The notes under the pieces: model-generated
Seen by the model: the letters and a program-made list of their open reading frames with translations, nothing else
The model's database searches: none
What the model was told of the DNA's origin: nothing
Part shown: positions 16,171 to 23,449 of the stretch, in pieces
Numbering within the stretch: the stretch's first letter is position 1
Layout of the letters: every line of letters starts with the position of its first letter
Assembly (NCBI GenBank): GCA_964490975.1
Contig: CAZBEQ010000043.1
Span: 1-32,224, forward strand
DNA length: 32,224 nt
Reading direction: 5' to 3'
Source of the DNA: DTU013 sp964490975
Lineage (GTDB): Bacteria > Bacillota > Clostridia > Acetivibrionales > DTU013
Translations under genes and position numbers: made by a program

Positions 16171-16887
16171 CTAAAATAAACTAAGAAACCTTTCAGAAAC
16201 GATCAACAAATCATCATTGTTATCAATTTCACTGCATAATCTTTTCCCAAGCTCTAATGGAAAAAGGTTTAGCTTATAGCTTATAGCATTCAGTGCATTT
16301 TCCGCATATACATTGATATTACCCTCTAAGCAGAAATTCACTATTTCATTCATCCATATGGCAAAATCACTTCTATTGAATTTATATGCCGGCTGGCATG
16401 CCACGCAATCATCGCCAAAGAATGCCGTACCTATAGCTTTTACCTTACCCTCTGATATCTTTGCTTTAAAATCTTTTTCTGGAAGGCTTAATAAACTGTC
16501 AACAGTAACTGTACTTCGTTTTGAAGACAGCAATTCCTCGATTACAGAAGGTTCTATTACCAGATCCCCATGTAATAGCAGTATATCATCATCCAGCAGA
16601 TGTCTAGCCAGATACATGGAGTAAATATAATTTGATTCTGAATATATGGGGTTATAAATAAACTTAACCTTTAATCCTGTTGTCAGTTTTTTAACATATT
16701 CACTCAATAAATCAGAGTGTGGTCCAGTAGTGATAACATATTCATCTACCCCGTATTTTTGTAATAATTCCAACTGCCAGCTTATTATTGAATATCCATT
16801 ACCGATTTCACACATGCATTTGGGTTTATTCTCAGTTAGTTTGCCCATCCTTTTTCCAATACCAGAGTTTAAAAGCAATGCTTTCAT
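16171..16887 (-). CDS. LicC/PntC-like nucleotidyltransferase, probable CMP-phosphonate synthase
   Basis: A 238-aa NTP-transferase fold protein. The N-terminal LLNSGIGKRMGKLTENKPKC (5-24) is the nucleotide-binding loop with the conserved Lys21 and Lys23, and LLHGD (104-108) holds the metal-binding Asp. It is most like LicC (CTP:phosphocholine cytidylyltransferase) and the PntC group found beside pepM, which activates phosphonates as CMP esters. Here the likely substrate is 2-hydroxyethylphosphonate. It starts 3 bp after ppd and ends 14 bp before pepM, with GGAG 9 bases before the ATG. Alternatives are a sugar-phosphate or choline/ethanolamine-phosphate nucleotidyltransferase, but the tight position inside the phosphonate genes argues for a phosphonate. 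Confidence 0.82.
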   Translation of the reverse strand: MKALLLNSGIGKRMGKLTENKPKCMCEIGNGYSIISWQLELLQKYGVDEYVITTGPHSDLLSEYVKKLTTGLKVKFIYNPIYSESNYIYSMYLARHLLDDDILLLHGDLVIEPSVIEELLSSKRSTVTVDSLLSLPEKDFKAKISEGKVKAIGTAFFGDDCVACQPAYKFNRSDFAIWMNEIVNFCLEGNINVYAENALNAISYKLNLFPLELGKRLCSEIDNNDDLLIVSERFLSLF

Positions 16888-16890
16888 TAG

Positions 16891-18027
16891 CTATATCTCC
16901 TCTTTTAAGTACTTCATAAGGGCTGCTTTGTTATTCTTTGGGGTAGTTGTCGGCCTGCCCAGGTCGTCTCGTGAACCAAGCGATACGAGAATTTCCAAGA
17001 ACCGGGTACCTTCCTGGCTCATTACATTTTTTAAGGCTTCATTCAGACTTTTTTGATCGTTTGCTCGCAGATATACATCATAACCCATAGCTGCTGCAAG
17101 TGAACAGAAATCTGTCTCGCCATAAGCCACCGGCATACCTCCCACACTTTCGTGAGCTCCATTATTAAATACTATATGGACTATGTTTTTACACCTTGTT
17201 TTTGCAAGTACTGCCATACTACCAAGATGCATTACCGCAGCTCCATCACCATCTATGCACCAAACAGTTTTATCGGGTACATTCTTTGCTATTCCCATAG
17301 CTATCATAGATGCATGTCCCATAGACCCCACTGTCAAAAAATCTTTATCATGTCCTTGATTCAGAGCTTCTCTAATCTCAAACAACTCTCTTGAGGTTTT
17401 TCCGGTGGTAGAAACAAAGATGCTTGTATTATCTGCTGTTGCAATAATTGTTTTCAGTGCCTCTTCGCGCTTCATTTCGTTACTGTTTCCATAACAGGGC
17501 TTAATACCTGCTTCAAGCGCGCCCTTGCGGACCACAAATGCTATGCTTCTTCCTGATTCCAAAATATCACGGCAATGCTGCACATAATCTAAAAAATCAT
17601 CATTCTTTGTTTCTTTTGATATAATGATGTTCTTAATTTTCATTATATCCAATAATTCTAATGTTACCTCACCTTGAAAAACATGCTGTGGTTCATCTTT
17701 TACTCCAGGTTCTCCACGCCAGCCTATTACAAAAATGCAAGGAATTCCATAAACCTTCTCATCAAGTAATGATGCCACAGGGTTAATTGTATTACCTATA
17801 CCGCTGTTTTGAAGATATACCATGGCGGGCTTACCCGTTGCAATGAAGTGTCCGGCCGCCAAGCCAACAGCAGCACCTTCATTTGCTGCTACTATATGTT
17901 TATCACCCAACCCGTAACTATCATATAGAAAATCGCATAATGCTTTAAGCTGTGAATCAGGTACGCCCGTATAGAAATCAACATCCAGATATTCTCTGAG
18001 CATATTCACAAAATACTCAATTTTCAT
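16891..18027 (-). CDS. ppd: phosphonopyruvate decarboxylase
   Basis: A 378-aa thiamine diphosphate enzyme converting phosphonopyruvate to phosphonoacetaldehyde, the irreversible step that pulls the unfavourable PEP mutase reaction forward. The N-terminal pyrimidine-binding domain has FYTGVPDSQLKAL (18-30), AANEGAAVGLAAG (47-59, with the activating Glu50) and YLQNSGIGNTINP (71-83). The C-terminal diphosphate-binding domain has DGDGAAVMHLGS (259-270) and FNNGAHESVGG (287-297), the GDG...NN motif for Mg-ThDP. The length matches single-chain Ppd. It overlaps the end of the upstream fusion gene by 11 bp, with GGTGAAG before the ATG, so translation is likely coupled to that gene. Confidence 0.95.
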   Translation of the reverse strand: MKIEYFVNMLREYLDVDFYTGVPDSQLKALCDFLYDSYGLGDKHIVAANEGAAVGLAAGHFIATGKPAMVYLQNSGIGNTINPVASLLDEKVYGIPCIFVIGWRGEPGVKDEPQHVFQGEVTLELLDIMKIKNIIISKETKNDDFLDYVQHCRDILESGRSIAFVVRKGALEAGIKPCYGNSNEMKREEALKTIIATADNTSIFVSTTGKTSRELFEIREALNQGHDKDFLTVGSMGHASMIAMGIAKNVPDKTVWCIDGDGAAVMHLGSMAVLAKTRCKNIVHIVFNNGAHESVGGMPVAYGETDFCSLAAAMGYDVYLRANDQKSLNEALKNVMSQEGTRFLEILVSLGSRDDLGRPTTTPKNNKAALMKYLKEEI

Positions 18028-19918
18028 TTGATTTCTTCACCCCAATCTCCTTTAATCTGCTAATAATATATTTACTTCCAATCTCACCGCTGCTGCCAAA
18101 ATTAGCAATATATTGGTTTACTATTGCTGTGATTTCATTGCGGTACAAATCTGAAGAATCAAACAGCTTCTTAATCTCACTTGCAATTATCGGTAGATTA
18201 TCCGGTACAATTTCAACACCGATTCTCTTTCTGAGAGAAATCTCCAGTGGTTCCACACTCAGCCTGCTATACTCAGGATTGTTTATTTTCTGGGGAGTAT
18301 TGATGAAAACAGAGGGCTTTTTTGTAATAAATGAAAACTCATAAGCCGTGCCTGACCAGTCAGTTATAACTAAATCAGAGTCAAAAATGGAGTTATTACT
18401 TGTAAAGTCAAGCTCAAAAGTTAGGTCTCCACCATCATACTGTTTATATCTATCAACTATAGCGTCCATTCTGTAACCATATCGTTTTACATACTCAGGA
18501 TGAGGACGCACAACGACCTCATATCCCTGTCCAAGTATAGCTTTTAACAATTCATCGATACAGCTATCCAGAATATTGTCAGGCTGCCATGAAGGTGCAA
18601 TTAATATCTTTTTCTTTGTACGGTCGGTTTTAGACATCATATTATAACTATCATAAAGTTTTTCCAGCTGACCATAACCTACAGTAATTAACTTTTTCTC
18701 AGGCAGATTATATAGTCTTTCAGTTTGACGTATTTCTTCGTGCTGAAATTCGCCGACGCAGAAAATTGTATCATAGCTATCCAGCGCACCCTTACGTAGC
18801 ACCATATGAGTACTTAATGGATAGTGGAATATGTACACGTATTCAATATCCTTTTTTATATAAGATCTTTTATAATGAAAATTATTTAACTCAGGCATTG
18901 TCATAATTACCATATCAGCATCCATTTTCATGAATAATGTTATAAGCCGTTTTTCCCCGATGTAGTATGGCTTAATTCTTGGCTGAGTACTACTAATCAT
19001 AAATATCTGATCATTCGGATCGCTCGTAATGTAATGTATAATAACATTAGACCTCTTTAGAAGTTCGTCAATAACATTTTCAAAATACTTATAAAACCCA
19101 CTTTTCTCTGAGTAAAAAACCAGATGCTTGTTGGCGACCGAGAAAAAGCGTTTATAATCAGCCCTCTCACGCTTTCTGTTTGGATCTTTTCGGCTAAGTT
19201 TTTTCTTATCCCCACTTCCAATACTATTTAGCTCATTCAATAATTTCTTAGTATTTTCCAGTACCTCATAGTTTACATACTTTCTTGGAGGTATTACATA
19301 AATCAGGAATAACTGCTGAAATATTGTGAAGAGATTACTGCATATCCAGTAAAGTCCCACTCCAATAGGAACAAACGCTCCAAGAAACAAAGAAATACCA
19401 ACGGAAAGACTCATTGTGAATATTTGACTTATCCTGCTTTGCTCTCTCTGCAGCGGATTTATCCTGTCCTGTATTATAGACAGTATATATGCCGATAAAC
19501 CGGCTGCCAAAGGCATAAGCAGTGAAATACCTTTCACTTCAACAGGTATAATTATAAGGTCTGTACCACCAAGACTTATATTAATTACACGCACTAGTGC
19601 AATCAATAAAATTATTTGTATTAGCATAGGAATTATACTAACCAAAGGCTGATACTTCTCACGTTTGTATAATGCCTGCTGCTCCTCAGCTATACGGTCA
19701 CCATCACCGAAATACTTAGTCTTAATTTGATTCAAATCAGGCATTAAGCGTACCATTTTGATACTATTTTTATGCGTCCAGATAGATACAGGAAGTAGTA
19801 TTACCTTGGTAAGTAATGTAAATAAAATTATTGCATACGTATAGTTATTCAATAAAGCATAACAGATATCCATTATATAACTTAGCATTTTAGCTAATAT
19901 CGACATTATTGTGTCCAT
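18017..19918 (-). CDS. YidC/Oxa1 insertase domain fused to CDP-glycerol glycerophosphotransferase-like domain
   Basis: One uninterrupted 633-aa frame with two domains. Residues 1-210 are a YidC/Oxa1 core: membrane segments near 27-47, 93-115, 131-150, 165-185 and 187-208, with AIILFTLLTKVILLPVSI (29-46) and MVRLMPDLNQIKTKY (55-69) in the cytoplasmic loop. The groove Arg of YidC is Lys38, keeping the charge. After a Lys/Arg-rich linker (211-260), residues 261-625 match TagB/TagF transferases: IFHYPLSTHMVLRKGAL (363-379), IAPSWQ (440-445), RPHPEY (471-476) and VITDWSG (517-523). Such enzymes move a phospho-alcohol from a CDP donor. Beside the phosphonate genes the donor is probably CMP-hydroxyethylphosphonate. 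GGAG lies 7 bases before the ATG. The fusion is clear; its role is inferred. Confidence 0.9.
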   Translation of the reverse strand: MDTIMSILAKMLSYIMDICYALLNNYTYAIILFTLLTKVILLPVSIWTHKNSIKMVRLMPDLNQIKTKYFGDGDRIAEEQQALYKREKYQPLVSIIPMLIQIILLIALVRVINISLGGTDLIIIPVEVKGISLLMPLAAGLSAYILSIIQDRINPLQREQSRISQIFTMSLSVGISLFLGAFVPIGVGLYWICSNLFTIFQQLFLIYVIPPRKYVNYEVLENTKKLLNELNSIGSGDKKKLSRKDPNRKRERADYKRFFSVANKHLVFYSEKSGFYKYFENVIDELLKRSNVIIHYITSDPNDQIFMISSTQPRIKPYYIGEKRLITLFMKMDADMVIMTMPELNNFHYKRSYIKKDIEYVYIFHYPLSTHMVLRKGALDSYDTIFCVGEFQHEEIRQTERLYNLPEKKLITVGYGQLEKLYDSYNMMSKTDRTKKKILIAPSWQPDNILDSCIDELLKAILGQGYEVVVRPHPEYVKRYGYRMDAIVDRYKQYDGGDLTFELDFTSNNSIFDSDLVITDWSGTAYEFSFITKKPSVFINTPQKINNPEYSRLSVEPLEISLRKRIGVEIVPDNLPIIASEIKKLFDSSDLYRNEITAIVNQYIANFGSSGEIGSKYIISRLKEIGVKKSNEN

Positions 19919-19935
19919 TTAGATTCTCCAAATAG

Positions 19936-19965
19936 TTTATAAAGTAAATTGTTAACACAATACAA
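19936..19965 (-). promoter_or_regulatory. candidate promoter of the phosphonate cassette
   Basis: On the - strand TTGTAT (19965-19960) and TATAAA (19941-19936) are 18 bases apart, in the 95-bp gap between rfbB and the insertase-transferase gene. A 6-bp inverted repeat (19958-19963 with 19972-19977) overlaps the -35 box and could be an operator. The match is moderate. Confidence 0.5.
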
Positions 19966-20013
19966 AAAATAGTATTGCTGCTGCTATAGATATTATTAAG
20001 TCTTCTGAAGCCC

Positions 20014-21072
20014 TTAATCAGCGCTACCCTCTTTGCATAACCTACTTTCATACATCCTTCTGTAATATTCCATATATGCGCCAGTTCTCACATTGCTAAT
20101 CCACTCTTCGTTTTCTATATACCACTGGATAGTATCATTAATTCCATCTCTAAAATCAATAGCGGGCTCCCATCCCATATCAACCTTAATTTTTGATGCA
20201 TCAATAGCATACCTTCTATCATGACCAGCCCTGTCTTTTACAAATCTTATCAACCTTTCAGGTTGTTTTTCAAGTTTGCTTAGTATTAACCTGACTATCT
20301 CGATATTTGTTTTTTCATTATGTCCGCCTATATTATATACTTCGCCTGATTTACCCTTATGCAGTACCATATCTATAGCTCTGCAATGGTCTCCAACATA
20401 AAGCCAATCTCTTATATTCAAGCCATCTCCATAGACTGGAAGCTCCTTATCTTCAAGAGCATTTATGACCATAAGAGGAATTAATTTTTCAGGGAACTGA
20501 TACGGGCCATAGTTGTTTGAGCACCTTGTTATATTGATATTAAGGCCAAAGGTTTCTTTGTATGCCTTGACCATCATATCTGCAGCTGCTTTACTGGCGG
20601 AATAGGGGCTGTTTGGTGAAAGAGGTGTACTTTCAGTAAAAAAGCCTTCAGGACCTAATGATCCATAAACCTCATCGGTTGAAATCTGAAGAAATTTGTT
20701 GGTTTCTGACCCGTCAGATAGAATCCAGTTTTCTCTGCATGCATCTAGTAATATCTGGGTACCCATAATGTTAGTTCTCAAAAAGGCTTCGGGATCTTCT
20801 ATACTTCTGTCCACATGCGTCTCCGCGGCGAAATTAACAACATATTTGAACTGGTACTCTTTGAAAAGTTTTGTTACCAGTTCTCTGTCACATATATCCC
20901 CTTTAATGAATATATGTCTATCTTCACATACGCCACATAGGTTATCAAGATTACCTGCATATGTCAATTTGTCCAGATTAATTATCCTATATTCCTCATA
21001 TTTATCTAGCATATATCTGATAAAATTGCTGCCGATAAACCCTGCACCACCGGTCACTAGCAAATCAGTCAT
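20014..21072 (-). CDS. rfbB: dTDP-glucose 4,6-dehydratase
   Basis: A 352-aa short-chain dehydrogenase/reductase fold enzyme that makes dTDP-4-keto-6-deoxyglucose from dTDP-glucose, the second step of dTDP-L-rhamnose synthesis. Motifs are VTGGAGFIGSNF (NAD binding, 6-17), FAAETHVDRS (81-90), STDEVYG (131-137, with the catalytic Asp-Glu pair) and YSASK (157-161). Length is typical. It is the last of the four rhamnose genes (order D-A-C-B), 21 bp after rfbC, and the 95-bp gap after it contains a candidate promoter for the phosphonate cassette. GGGGGA precedes the ATG. Confidence 0.96.
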   Translation of the reverse strand: MTDLLVTGGAGFIGSNFIRYMLDKYEEYRIINLDKLTYAGNLDNLCGVCEDRHIFIKGDICDRELVTKLFKEYQFKYVVNFAAETHVDRSIEDPEAFLRTNIMGTQILLDACRENWILSDGSETNKFLQISTDEVYGSLGPEGFFTESTPLSPNSPYSASKAAADMMVKAYKETFGLNINITRCSNNYGPYQFPEKLIPLMVINALEDKELPVYGDGLNIRDWLYVGDHCRAIDMVLHKGKSGEVYNIGGHNEKTNIEIVRLILSKLEKQPERLIRFVKDRAGHDRRYAIDASKIKVDMGWEPAIDFRDGINDTIQWYIENEEWISNVRTGAYMEYYRRMYESRLCKEGSAD

Positions 21073-21093
21073 TGGGAATCCCCCTCAAATTAA

Positions 21094-21657
21094 TTAAAAT
21101 CTTAATATATCTACTACATCTAATAATTTTCTGTGACTTTTATCTTTTTCAGATAGTTTAACTTCAGTAATACCTTCCAAAGGCCAATTGATACCGATGT
21201 CAGAATCATTCCATATTATACCGCCCTCATCCTCAGGGTGATAAAAGTTAGTGCACTTGTATACGAATTCAGCAGTATTAGTTAGCACAAGGAATCCGTG
21301 GGCAAAGCCAGCAGGTGCAAAAAGCATCTTTTTATTAGACTCAGACAGCAATATGCCGTACCATTTTCCGAATGTATCTGACATTTTTCTCAGGTCAACA
21401 ACAACATCAAATACTTCACCTTTAATTACTCTTAAAAGTTTTCCCTGCGGATAATTATATTGAAAGTGTAAGCCCCTCAATACACCTTTTTCTGATAATG
21501 ACTGATTGTCCTGAACAAATTTCCACTTGAAACCGGCTTCTTCGAAATCTCTTTCATTATATGTCTCCATAAAGTAACCACGGTTGTCACCAAATACAGT
21601 GGGTTCTATAATAAATGCATCTTTTAATGGTGTTTCTGTAAAGATAAACTTTCCCAT
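21094..21657 (-). CDS. rfbC: dTDP-4-dehydrorhamnose 3,5-epimerase
   Basis: A 187-aa cupin-fold epimerase for the third step of dTDP-L-rhamnose synthesis. Characteristic motifs are FGDNRGYFMETYN (22-34), VLRGLHFQ (59-66, catalytic His64), APAGFAHGFLVL (114-125) and EFVYKCTNFY (130-139, with the active-site Tyr). AGGAGG precedes the ATG. It starts 1 bp after the stop of rfbA, consistent with one mRNA. Confidence 0.96.
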   Translation of the reverse strand: MGKFIFTETPLKDAFIIEPTVFGDNRGYFMETYNERDFEEAGFKWKFVQDNQSLSEKGVLRGLHFQYNYPQGKLLRVIKGEVFDVVVDLRKMSDTFGKWYGILLSESNKKMLFAPAGFAHGFLVLTNTAEFVYKCTNFYHPEDEGGIIWNDSDIGINWPLEGITEVKLSEKDKSHRKLLDVVDILRF

Positions 21658-21658
21658 T

Positions 21659-22534
21659 TCAGCCTCCTATTCCCAAAGCTATGTCTGTCAGGTACTTGCC
21701 ATAATCAGTTTTCTCCATAGATTTTGCCTGATACAGTAGTTGCTCCTTGGTTATATAGCCCATTTTGAACGCTATTTCTTCAATACATGCTATATACAAG
21801 CCCTGCCTCTTTTGAATAGCTTCAACAAAATTACTTGCAGCAAGCAGTGAATCATAGGTCCCTGTATCAAGCCATGCCATGCCCCGTCCAAACAAATCAA
21901 CTTTGAGCAGTCCTCTTTTCAAGTATTCATTGTTAACAGCAGTTATCTCTATCTCCCCGCGTTCTGAAGGTTTTAAGCTTTTAGCTATTTCAATTACATT
22001 ATTATCATAGAAGTAAAGACCTGGAACAGCATAATGTGATTTGGGTTTTATAGGTTTTTCCACTATTGATATTGCTGTTCCATTGTCATCAAACTCGACT
22101 ACACCATATGCATGCGGTTTTTGTACATAGTAGCCAAATATTGTCGCTCCTTTATCTCTATCTGCAGCCTTCTTGAGAATGCCCGAAAATCCATGCCCGT
22201 AAAATATATTATCGCCAAGGATTAGACAAACCCTATCATCCCCTATAAAGTCTTCTCCAACGATAAAGGCGTCTGCCAAGCCTCTGGGAGTCTCCTGTAT
22301 CGCATAATCTATCTTTATGCCAAGCTGCGATCCATCCTGTAGTAATTCCTTATAGAGTCCTATATCACGGGGGGTTGATATTAGGAGTATTTCCTTTATT
22401 CCAGCAAGCATTAGGACAGATAACGGATAATATATCATTGGCTTATCATACACCGGCAATAGCTGCTTTGATATTGATTTTGTAATCGGATATAATCTCG
22501 TACCCGATCCTCCTGATAGAATAATACCTTTCAT
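21659..22534 (-). CDS. rfbA: glucose-1-phosphate thymidylyltransferase
   Basis: A 291-aa enzyme that joins dTTP and glucose-1-phosphate to dTDP-glucose, the first step toward dTDP-L-rhamnose. The N-terminus MKGIILSGGSGTRLYP carries the nucleotide-binding loop; LLPVYDKPMIYYPLS and CLILGDNIFYG follow, with the metal-binding Asp in GDN. The start is placed at the ATG at 22534, because AGAGGT lies upstream, the family begins there, and the protein then has the usual length. An in-frame start at 22591 would overlap rfbD by 44 bases. The gap to rfbD is 13 bp. Confidence 0.96.
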   Translation of the reverse strand: MKGIILSGGSGTRLYPITKSISKQLLPVYDKPMIYYPLSVLMLAGIKEILLISTPRDIGLYKELLQDGSQLGIKIDYAIQETPRGLADAFIVGEDFIGDDRVCLILGDNIFYGHGFSGILKKAADRDKGATIFGYYVQKPHAYGVVEFDDNGTAISIVEKPIKPKSHYAVPGLYFYDNNVIEIAKSLKPSERGEIEITAVNNEYLKRGLLKVDLFGRGMAWLDTGTYDSLLAASNFVEAIQKRQGLYIACIEEIAFKMGYITKEQLLYQAKSMEKTDYGKYLTDIALGIGG

Positions 22535-22547
22535 ACTAAGTAACCTC

Positions 22548-23408
22548 TCATATCTTGCTAAGGTATAGTTTAAGTTCATCCTGCCATTCACTAAAAATGT
22601 GCTTTGTGGTCAACCTAAACATATAGTTGTCTAGTACAGAGAATTCTGGCCTTTTAGCTGGTCTTGGGAACTCTTCAGTAGTAATGGGTTCTACTCTTGT
22701 ATTTATACCTTTTAATTGAAATATTTCGCGTGCGAATTCATACCAAGTACATTGCCCCTCACATGTGGAATGAAAAAGTCCGTAGTTATCTGTATCTATT
22801 AATAATGTAATAGCTCTGGCAAGTTCACTTGTGCTAGTTGGTGAACCATGTTGATCATTTACTACTCGTATTACATCGCTGGTTTTTGATAGATTCAGCA
22901 TCGTTCTTATGAAATTATTCCCATCTCCATACAACCAAGCCGTTCTTAAAATAAAATTGCGTGGTGCAATTCTCCTAACAAATAGCTCTCCTTCATACTT
23001 GGTTTTCCCGTAAACCGTTTGCGGTGCAGGGTGATCAAATTCGTTATATGGTCTTATGTTTCCGTGCTCATCCATGATACCTTTACCATCAAAAACATAA
23101 TCCGTTGATACATGCACCAGTTTAGAATGCGTCTCCATGGATGCTATTGCAAGATTTCGTGGTCCAATCGTGTTATATTTATACGCTATATCTGAATTTT
23201 TCTCACAGTCGTCTACAGCCGTATAAGCTGCACAATTAATAATAGTGTCCGGTTTCACTCTTTTAACCGCTTCAATTACGACATCAATGTCTGAAATATC
23301 AAGCTCACTTATATCAGTAAGAAATAATTCTACATTTTTCCTTAATTTTAATTGAGATGCTACTTCTAGACCAAGCTGCCCTTTCGATCCAGTTATCAAT
23401 ACCCTCAC
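22548..23408 (-). CDS. rfbD: dTDP-4-dehydrorhamnose reductase
   Basis: A 286-aa NADPH-dependent reductase, the last step of dTDP-L-rhamnose synthesis. It shows LITGSKGQLGLEV (4-16), NCAAYTAVDDCE (58-69), VSTDYVFDG (about 98-106) and YGKTKYEGE (about 132-140, with catalytic Tyr and Lys). The start codon is GTG at 23408, with AGGGAG about 11 bases upstream. It is the first of the four rhamnose genes, 41 bp after the polymerase/ligase-like gene, so all five probably share the promoter at 25443-25471. Confidence 0.95.
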   Translation of the reverse strand: MRVLITGSKGQLGLEVASQLKLRKNVELFLTDISELDISDIDVVIEAVKRVKPDTIINCAAYTAVDDCEKNSDIAYKYNTIGPRNLAIASMETHSKLVHVSTDYVFDGKGIMDEHGNIRPYNEFDHPAPQTVYGKTKYEGELFVRRIAPRNFILRTAWLYGDGNNFIRTMLNLSKTSDVIRVVNDQHGSPTSTSELARAITLLIDTDNYGLFHSTCEGQCTWYEFAREIFQLKGINTRVEPITTEEFPRPAKRPEFSVLDNYMFRLTTKHIFSEWQDELKLYLSKI

Positions 23409-23449
23409 GATATATATCTCCCTATAAAATATATTATTACCTATTTTTT

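Noticed and set aside
18017..19918. Possibility that the insertase and transferase halves are two genes joined by a sequencing error.
   Set aside because: The frame is continuous through a basic linker, no internal start with a ribosome binding site is evident at the junction, and the downstream gene overlaps only the far end.
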